A DNA stretch of 28,427 bases. Source: Pseudomonadota bacterium (lineage in GTDB: Bacteria > Desulfobacterota > Desulfovibrionia > Desulfovibrionales > Desulfovibrionaceae). Under the pieces are notes generated by a model, which worked only from the letters and a program-made list of their open reading frames with translations, was not told the origin of the DNA and made no database searches. Shown here piece after piece: positions 23,694 through 28,427 of this stretch. The stretch's first letter is position 1, and each line of letters opens with the position of its first letter. The stretch spans positions 1 to 28,427 of the forward strand of contig JAEXRD010000010.1 of assembly GCA_023438245.1 (NCBI GenBank), written 5' to 3'. Position numbers and translations under genes: made by a program.

Positions 23694-25436
23694 TCAGTCC
23701 AAAAGCGCGAAGTCCGGCAGGCGGAAGTCCGTCCAGGGCCTGCCCCGGTGCGCGGCCACGCGCTCCAGCAGGTAGTGGGCGCGCTGGCACATGGTGCGCG
23801 AGAACGTGGGGTTGAGCTCGAAGCGCGTGGAGGTGAACAGCGAGCGCGCCAGCGCCAGGCCCATGCGGGCCTCGAAGGTCTCGTCCCCATTCTGGCGGGC
23901 GAAGCGCCGCGCAAAGCCGAGCAGCTCGGCCATGACGCGCTGGATGCGCTCGCGCAGGTGGGCCTCGAACACCGGCATGCGGAAGTTGGAGACCAGGAAC
24001 ACGCTCACGTCCTGCACGTAGTCCGAGGGCCTGGAGCGGTGCACGTCCAGGTAGTGCAGGCGCTGGGTCCTGTGGTCGTACACCAGGTTGTTCACGTTGA
24101 AGTCGCCGTGGATGAGCACGGAGAAGGGCGCGGCCAGCTCCTTTTCCGCCTCGCGGCAGAGTTCCAGCAGCTCGCGGGTGGAGGGGGCCTCGTGGCCGCA
24201 CACGCTGGTCACGGGCCGGTCGAAGCCGGGGTGGATCTGGAGCACCTCCGGCAGGCGGGCGGAGAGCTGGGCCATGAAGTTCGCCGGGACCGGCCCGGGG
24301 GTGCGCGTGGTTTCCCAGATGTCCTGGAGCGTGCTGGTGAGCACGAACAGGGCGTTGTCCAGCACGTCCTGGGCCGAGGCCAGGATCACCTCGTCCAGGT
24401 TGCAGCCGGGCAGGAACTCCACCAGCAGCGAGGCCTTGTCGCCCTCCTCGTGGAAGCCGTACACGTCGGCCACCAGGCCGGGATAGGTGCGCGACCACAG
24501 CTCAAGGCCCGCCTTCTCGGCCAGGATCTTGGCCCGCGCGCCCTCCTTGTAGATGCTGCCCAGGGGGTCCACGCCCATTGCGCTCGGAAGGGAGCCGTCG
24601 GCCGCGGCCCCGCCGGAGGCCTGGCCGGGGCCCGTGCCCGCGCGCCTGCTGTCCACCTTGCCGATGCGGCAGCCGCTGCGCGTGCCCCAGATGGCCTTGA
24701 AGTCCACGCCCGTGAGGCCCCCGGCGTAGCCGGTCTTGGTCAGCGTCTGCTGCAGGGCCTCGAACTGCTCGATCTTGATGCGCTCGCCCAGGATGGAGAA
24801 GATCAGCGCCTCGCCGATGTTCAAAAGCGCGTCGCCGATGCGTTCCAGGTAGCGGAAGATGAACAGCACGGTGATGAGGTTCTGCACGTTCTTGCCGGTG
24901 CGCAGCTCGCCCATGATGCGGTCGAAGCTGACCTTGTACTGGCGGTCCAGCTCGTATTCGGCCCGGCACACCGAGAGCGCGCCGGAGATGTCGGCCTTCT
25001 GGAAGGCGGGCAGCACCCGGCCCAGGCAGGAAAGCGTCTCGTCGAACATCTCGCCGTAGCCGTAGGCGCGCAGGAACTCGTGGTCGGTGAGGTAGTTGGT
25101 CTGCTGCACGATGTTGACGCAGAAGTCGGCCACGCGCTCCAGGTTCACGCAGATGACCTGCACGGCGCGCACGCGCTTGGCCACGGCGCGGTCCAATCCT
25201 CCGCCAGGGCCGCCCCCGTTCACCCCGGCGCTTGTGCCGCCGCCCTCGTGGAAGTGGCCGTAGCACTTGTTCTCGATGACGGTCTTGAGGTTGTCGATGT
25301 AGTCGTCGCGGCCCACGATGCGGTCGTAGAGCTCGTGGCTGGGCGCGTCGAGGAAGCTCTTGGTGGCGCGCACCTGGCGCTCCACCTCGGCCACCATGAA
25401 GGTGAAGTTCTCCTCAAGCCCTTCGAAGGTCAGCAC
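23694..25436 (-). CDS. PhoU-like / aminoglycoside-phosphotransferase-like fusion kinase
   Basis: 580 residues in two domains. Residues ~1-235 form a PhoU-type helical bundle with the paired metal motifs NLERVADFCVNIV (98-110) and YLERIGDALLNIGEA (196-210). A Gly-rich insert (~65-82) interrupts the first repeat. After a linker (~255-285) comes an APH/choline-kinase-like domain (~290-560) with the catalytic loop HGDFNVNN (443-450) and the metal-binding LDVHRS (463-468). APH-fold kinases phosphorylate small molecules; PhoU proteins sense or relay phosphate and magnesium state. GTG at 25436 is the likely start, seven bases after the amphi-Trp stop, though its ribosome site is weak. Substrate unknown. 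Confidence 0.88.
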   Translation of the reverse strand: MLTFEGLEENFTFMVAEVERQVRATKSFLDAPSHELYDRIVGRDDYIDNLKTVIENKCYGHFHEGGGTSAGVNGGGPGGGLDRAVAKRVRAVQVICVNLERVADFCVNIVQQTNYLTDHEFLRAYGYGEMFDETLSCLGRVLPAFQKADISGALSVCRAEYELDRQYKVSFDRIMGELRTGKNVQNLITVLFIFRYLERIGDALLNIGEALIFSILGERIKIEQFEALQQTLTKTGYAGGLTGVDFKAIWGTRSGCRIGKVDSRRAGTGPGQASGGAAADGSLPSAMGVDPLGSIYKEGARAKILAEKAGLELWSRTYPGLVADVYGFHEEGDKASLLVEFLPGCNLDEVILASAQDVLDNALFVLTSTLQDIWETTRTPGPVPANFMAQLSARLPEVLQIHPGFDRPVTSVCGHEAPSTRELLELCREAEKELAAPFSVLIHGDFNVNNLVYDHRTQRLHYLDVHRSRPSDYVQDVSVFLVSNFRMPVFEAHLRERIQRVMAELLGFARRFARQNGDETFEARMGLALARSLFTSTRFELNPTFSRTMCQRAHYLLERVAAHRGRPWTDFRLPDFALLD

Positions 25437-25443
25437 GGCGGGC

Positions 25444-25716
25444 CTACGACTCCACCTGGATTGCGCGCTCGGCCGCCGCGATCTGCCCGCGGGAGTCCTT
25501 CCAGGTGATCTTGAGGGTGAGCTTGCTCTCGCCGTCCTTGCGCTTGGCCTTCACCGAGAAGGACATGAGCGGCGAGGGGGTGAGCACGATCTCCTCGGCG
25601 TCGCTGCGCAGGGTCACGCGGCCCTTGCCGAAGCCCTCGGTGAGCGCGGCCAGGAAGGCCTGGATGCTCTTTTCGTCCTGCACGCTGTCGAATTCGAACT
25701 TGCCGTCGTGCGCCAT
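25444..25716 (-). CDS. Amphi-Trp domain protein, short form
   Basis: A 90-residue protein consisting almost entirely of one amphi-Trp domain: an N-terminal helix (KSIQAFLAALTEGFGKGRV), strands with alternating polar and hydrophobic residues (LTPSPLMSFSVKAKRK) and the closing LTLKITWKDS with the name-giving Trp. A short acidic/basic tail follows. AGGAG is seven bases before the ATG. It lies 23 bases after the PHP-like gene and seven bases before the PhoU-APH gene. No enzymatic residues are apparent; a binding or scaffold role in the GAK operon is the likely option. It is shorter than the second copy at the operon's end and lacks that copy's charged tail. Confidence 0.82.
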   Translation of the reverse strand: MAHDGKFEFDSVQDEKSIQAFLAALTEGFGKGRVTLRSDAEEIVLTPSPLMSFSVKAKRKDGESKLTLKITWKDSRGQIAAAERAIQVES

Positions 25717-25739
25717 GATGCGGCTCCTTTGTTGTCGCC

Positions 25740-26897
25740 CTAGCCGTCGAGCCGGGCGGTGTATTCGCGGATGACGCAGGCCCGGTCCATGCCCGAGGCC
25801 AGCAGCCGCTTGCGGATGTTCAGGTCGTCCCAGGCGGGCTGCACGCCCACCTCGCGGCGCGCCTTGTCCGAGGAAGGGTCCGGATTCCTCAGCTTCTCGC
25901 CCATGTGCGTGTCGTCGCCCATGAACACCAGCAGGTTGCGCCCGGCCCAGCCCCGGCGGTTCTTGCGCGCCAGGGTGTCGATGAGAAACTCGGTGTAGCG
26001 CTGGCTCTGGGGATTCCAGACCTCGTAGCCGTCCACGTCGTAGTCGGCCAGCAGCACCGGCCAGAACTGCTCCGGGTGGGGGATGACGATGCCCGCGCCG
26101 AAGCCGCGCGCCTCCTCGATGACCTCCGAGGCCCGGTAGAAGTACTGCATGGGGAAGTCCGCCTTCACCGCCAGCTTGGCCGCCTGGGCGAAGGCCTGCA
26201 CCCGGGCCACCAGGCGGTCGCCGTACCTGGGCCGCTGGGCGTCCAGGAAGCCGCGCACCAGCTTGTTCTTCAGGGCGTCGGGCGGCAGGCCCCCGGCGTG
26301 CTTCTCGATGAGCGCAAGGAGCTTGCGGGCATGCGCCCGGGCGAACAGGATGGTCTCCTCCGCCGCGCCGGTGTCGCGGGCCACGGCGCTCAGGCGCAGC
26401 TCGTCGCGCCCGGTCAGCACGTCCAGAAAGTCGAAGAGCTGGCTCTGGCGGTAGCGGAAGGTGTGGCGCAGCATGCTCTCAAGCACCCCGGCGCGGTCCA
26501 GGCGGTCGGCCCGGAAGTGGATGAGCAGCTGGACTTTTTGGTTGAAGCCGCTGGAGTAGCAGTCCACCTCCACCCCGGCGTAGTCGCCGTAGCTCATGAT
26601 CTCGTTGTGCTGGGTGGGAATGACGAGCTCCTGCGCCCGGGCCGGGAAGGTGGCCTCGATGCGCTGCCGGATGAGGTCCATGGGCACGAACTCGGGGTGC
26701 CAGTGCACGGCCAGCACGCGTTCCTGCCGGGGGTGCACCTCGGCGGGGGTGGCGATGGCCTCGCGTTCCTCCGGGGTCAGCTCGCGCGCCACCAGGGCCA
26801 GGAAGTCGCGCTCGTCCTCCTGGGTGGGGGCCTCGGAGATGCGGGCGGGCTTCTCGGCGGCCGGTGCGGCGCAGGCTGCAGCCTTGGCTCTGCTCAT
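25740..26897 (-). CDS. PHP-like metallo-phosphoesterase-type protein of the GAK operon
   Basis: A 385-residue soluble protein without an assigned name. It carries motifs in the order of the PHP superfamily: HWHPE (65-69), TQHNEI (95-100), an internal PHPEQF (273-278) and GDDTHMGEK (327-335). These would supply most of the trinuclear metal ligands. A ~100-residue helical insertion (about 135-240) separates the second and third motifs. The first ~30 residues are Ala/Glu-rich and probably disordered. PHP enzymes hydrolyse phosphomonoesters, such as histidinol phosphate or nucleotides. The ATG at 26897 follows the XXXCH stop by 13 bases, with GGGAG upstream. The assignment rests on motifs read by eye; metal binding and activity are inference. 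Confidence 0.75.
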   Translation of the reverse strand: MSRAKAAACAAPAAEKPARISEAPTQEDERDFLALVARELTPEEREAIATPAEVHPRQERVLAVHWHPEFVPMDLIRQRIEATFPARAQELVIPTQHNEIMSYGDYAGVEVDCYSSGFNQKVQLLIHFRADRLDRAGVLESMLRHTFRYRQSQLFDFLDVLTGRDELRLSAVARDTGAAEETILFARAHARKLLALIEKHAGGLPPDALKNKLVRGFLDAQRPRYGDRLVARVQAFAQAAKLAVKADFPMQYFYRASEVIEEARGFGAGIVIPHPEQFWPVLLADYDVDGYEVWNPQSQRYTEFLIDTLARKNRRGWAGRNLLVFMGDDTHMGEKLRNPDPSSDKARREVGVQPAWDDLNIRKRLLASGMDRACVIREYTARLDG

Positions 26898-26910
26898 GTT
26901 CCGCCGCTCC

Positions 26911-27459
26911 CTACTTGTGCTGGCCGTGGCAGGCCTTCTTGGAGGCGGACAGCTCGGCGTACAGGGTGGCCAGGGCCAGGCGGTCGCCCTGGGAAAAGGC
27001 CTGCTCGAACTGGCCCAGGATCTCGGCGTAGCGGGCGTAGTCGCCGCCGCCCCGGTCGGGGTGCTCGCACATGGCCCTGGAATCGGCCACGAAGCCCTGC
27101 ACGATCTCCCCCGGGGGCAGCACCTGGGCGGCGATGCTGTGGCCCAGGAACTTGAAGGAGGTCTTCATGCGCTTCTTGATGGACTTGTAGGACTCCCCCC
27201 CGCTGGCGGCCAGGACCTGGGACTCCTCGAAGGCCTCCGCCGGGGTGGGCAGGCCCTTGACCTTGAGCTTCAGCTCGGCCATGCCTCCCTGCTGCTTCAG
27301 CACCAGTTCGAGCTTCTGGGCCTGCTCGATGTCGCAGGCGAAGGCGCGCAGGGCGTCGGGGGCGATGGAGTGCCGGAGGCTGGCGGCCAGGCTTTTCAGC
27401 AGGCTTTTCAGCTCCTCGCTGCGGACAATGATCTCGATCTTCTTGTCGCTGCTGCTCAT
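26911..27459 (-). CDS. XXXCH-domain protein, GAK system
   Basis: A 182-residue soluble protein, first gene of the operon. A basic N-terminal region with helices and strands (about 5-75) resembles an amphi-Trp-like fold in layout. It is followed by SYKSIKKRMKTSFKFLG, a segment I associate with XXXCH proteins, and a helical C-terminal part. The end reads SASKKACHGQHK, giving the family's Cys-His pair near the C-terminus. There is no known catalytic site; the invariant C-terminal Cys-His is a plausible place for modification or metal binding. GGAGG is four bases before the ATG at 27459. It diverges from arsC across a 223-base gap that holds two inverted repeats. Confidence 0.82.
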   Translation of the reverse strand: MSSSDKKIEIIVRSEELKSLLKSLAASLRHSIAPDALRAFACDIEQAQKLELVLKQQGGMAELKLKVKGLPTPAEAFEESQVLAASGGESYKSIKKRMKTSFKFLGHSIAAQVLPPGEIVQGFVADSRAMCEHPDRGGGDYARYAEILGQFEQAFSQGDRLALATLYAELSASKKACHGQHK

Positions 27460-27497
27460 GGGGCCTCCGTGGGCTGGTGTATGTGCGGAAAATAGCC

Positions 27498-27529
27498 CAC
27501 GGCCCGCCCGGATGTGTGACCGGGCCGTG
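27498..27529. promoter_or_regulatory. Inverted repeat upstream of the GAK operon
   Basis: CACGGCCCG and CGGGCCGTG are perfect nine-base arms separated by 14 bases, about 40-70 bases upstream of the XXXCH start. It could be an operator or a leader hairpin. No canonical -10/-35 pair was clear next to it. Confidence 0.45.
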
Positions 27530-27599
27530 ACGGGCGGGTGAAGATGGCGGCGCGCCGGATGGCGCGGCGTGGCGGCGTGCGCAGGACGCTCACACGGTC

Positions 27600-27620
27600 G
27601 TCACGCTGCCGCAACGTGAC
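27600..27620. promoter_or_regulatory. Short inverted repeat upstream of arsC
   Basis: GTCACG and CGTGAC arms are separated by nine bases, about 60-80 bases before the arsC start. The size fits a dimeric repressor site; no ArsR gene is in the window, so the link is speculative. Confidence 0.35.
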
Positions 27621-27682
27621 TGCCCTATGCACTGGGAACAGGCCGCCGGAGCGCGGCCAAGACAGCACATGAGGAGCACCGC

Positions 27683-28138
27683 ATGGACAAGCTCAGGGTC
27701 CTGTTCATCTGTACCCACAACAGCGCGCGCAGCCAGATGGCCGAGGCCTTCCTGCGCCAGTTCGCGGGGGACAGCTTCGAGGTGGAGAGCGCCGGGCTGG
27801 AGCCCGCGGCCCAGGTCAACCCGCTGGTGGTGGCGGCCATGGCCGAGGTCGGCATCGATCTCTCCGGCAAGAAGCCCCGTAGCGTGTTCGACCTGTTCCG
27901 GGCCGGGCGCATCTACGACTATGTCATCACCGTGTGCGACGCCGAGGGCGAGGGCCGCTGCCCCATCTTCCCCGGCCTGACCCGGCGCTGGCACTGGCCC
28001 TTCCCCGACCCGGCCAGCGTGACCGGCACGCCGGAGGAGCAGTTGGAGCAGGTGCGGGCCATCCGCGACCAGATCCGCCAGCATGTGCAGCGGCCCTTTG
28101 ACGAGGCCTTCCTGCGGCAGGATCCCTTCGCCCGCTAG
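27683..28138 (+). CDS. arsC: Arsenate reductase, thioredoxin-coupled (LMW-PTP fold)
   Basis: A 151-residue cytoplasmic enzyme that reduces arsenate to arsenite. The phosphatase-type loop CTHNSARS gives Cys10 and Arg16. Two further cysteines, Cys85 (VITVC) and Cys93 (RCPIFPG), match the relay pair of the S. aureus pI258 ArsC type, and WPFPDPA supplies the general-acid Asp109. This supports thioredoxin, rather than glutaredoxin, as reductant. The tail (RPFDEAFLRQDPFAR) is slightly longer than usual. GAGGAG lies six bases before the ATG. It stands alone: no arsR or arsB is visible, and it diverges from the GAK operon. Low-molecular-weight tyrosine phosphatases share the fold, but the extra cysteines favour ArsC. 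Confidence 0.9.
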   Translation: MDKLRVLFICTHNSARSQMAEAFLRQFAGDSFEVESAGLEPAAQVNPLVVAAMAEVGIDLSGKKPRSVFDLFRAGRIYDYVITVCDAEGEGRCPIFPGLTRRWHWPFPDPASVTGTPEEQLEQVRAIRDQIRQHVQRPFDEAFLRQDPFAR

Positions 28139-28152
28139 CCCTCCGGATCCGG

Positions 28153-28427
28153 CTACGCGGCGCGGCCTGGGCCTTCGGTCCCCGCCGGTTTTTCCGGCTC
28201 GGCGTTTCCGGCGGCGTGGCAGGCCCCGGTGTGGCAGGCCTGAAACCGCCGCGCCGCCTCCGCGCCCATGAACCGGGCCAGGGTGCGCTGGTCGGTGGCG
28301 GCCAGGTCCACGCTGATGAGCCCGTCCAGGCAGTGGCCGAAGTCCGGGTCCAGGTTGAAGGCGGCGATGCGCCCGCCGAGCTTGAGGTACTGCCGCAGCA
28401 GCACCGGGATGCCCCGGCCGCCCTCCA
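28153..28427 (-). CDS. C-terminus of a GNAT/hemolysin-like acyltransferase, cut by the window edge
   Basis: The minus-strand frame enters at the right edge and ends at TAG 28155-28153. The visible end includes GIPVLLRQYLKLGGRIAAFN, then DPDFGHCLDGLISVDL and a late RFMG. This pattern closes the N-acyltransferase/hemolysin-like proteins related to ornithine-lipid OlsB and to lysophospholipid acyltransferases. The final ~30 residues (Cys/His then Ala/Glu/Pro-rich) are an apparent extension. The reading frame has no start inside the window. It converges on arsC with only 14 bases between the stops. Confidence 0.75.
   Translation of the reverse strand, partial: EGGRGIPVLLRQYLKLGGRIAAFNLDPDFGHCLDGLISVDLAATDQRTLARFMGAEAARRFQACHTGACHAAGNAEPEKPAGTEGPGRAA

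Noticed and set aside
1..28427. CRISPR array, rRNA genes, transposase or integrase genes
   Set aside because: No regularly spaced repeats, no rRNA-like stretches and no protein with recombinase motifs were found on either strand.

Overview
The window is a GC-rich bacterial chromosome segment. Gene content and protein style point to a sulfate-reducer-like deltaproteobacterium (Desulfovibrionales). The pointers are paired Kup transporters, a flagellar motAB operon, PHP/glycosyltransferase fusions and, above all, a complete GAK-type operon of the kind I associate with Desulfovibrio relatives. No phylogenetic marker is present, so the placement is inference.

Layout. (1) 1-4.5 kb, minus strand: the start of an unknown gene, then two tandem Kup potassium transporters. 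The leader of the upstream kup matches the c-di-AMP (ydaO/yuaA) riboswitch, with a TTGACA promoter directly in front of it. (2) 4.6-7.7 kb, plus strand: tatA-like gene, motA, motB and a PilZ gene, behind a sequence that fits a sigma-28 flagellar promoter. (3) 7.8-15.8 kb: a segment with an identical 18-bp direct repeat at each edge. It holds a decayed methyltransferase, a zinc-ribbon protein, TerC, an AI-2E-type permease, a Tim44-like protein and HtpX (one minus-strand operon), diverging from nhaR and a CBS/CorC-type membrane protein. It looks like a membrane/ion stress island. (4) 15.96-19.8 kb: corA diverging from a large PHP-glycosyltransferase fusion. (5) 19.87-27.46 kb, minus strand: an eight-gene, tightly packed operon: XXXCH protein, PHP-like protein, amphi-Trp protein, PhoU-APH fusion kinase, ATP-grasp enzyme, HprK-related kinase, CofD-like protein, second amphi-Trp protein. 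(6) 27.7-28.4 kb: thioredoxin-type arsenate reductase converging on the 3' end of a GNAT/hemolysin-like acyltransferase.

The most interesting system is the operon at 19.87-27.46 kb. It combines four nucleotide- or phosphate-handling enzyme folds (HprK-like kinase, ATP-grasp ligase, CofD-like transferase, APH-like kinase), a metallo-phosphoesterase-like protein and three small proteins with no catalytic motif. The families have names (GAK, 'grasp and kinase'), but I know of no biochemical function. A small-molecule or protein modification cycle acting on the XXXCH or amphi-Trp proteins is the simplest hypothesis.
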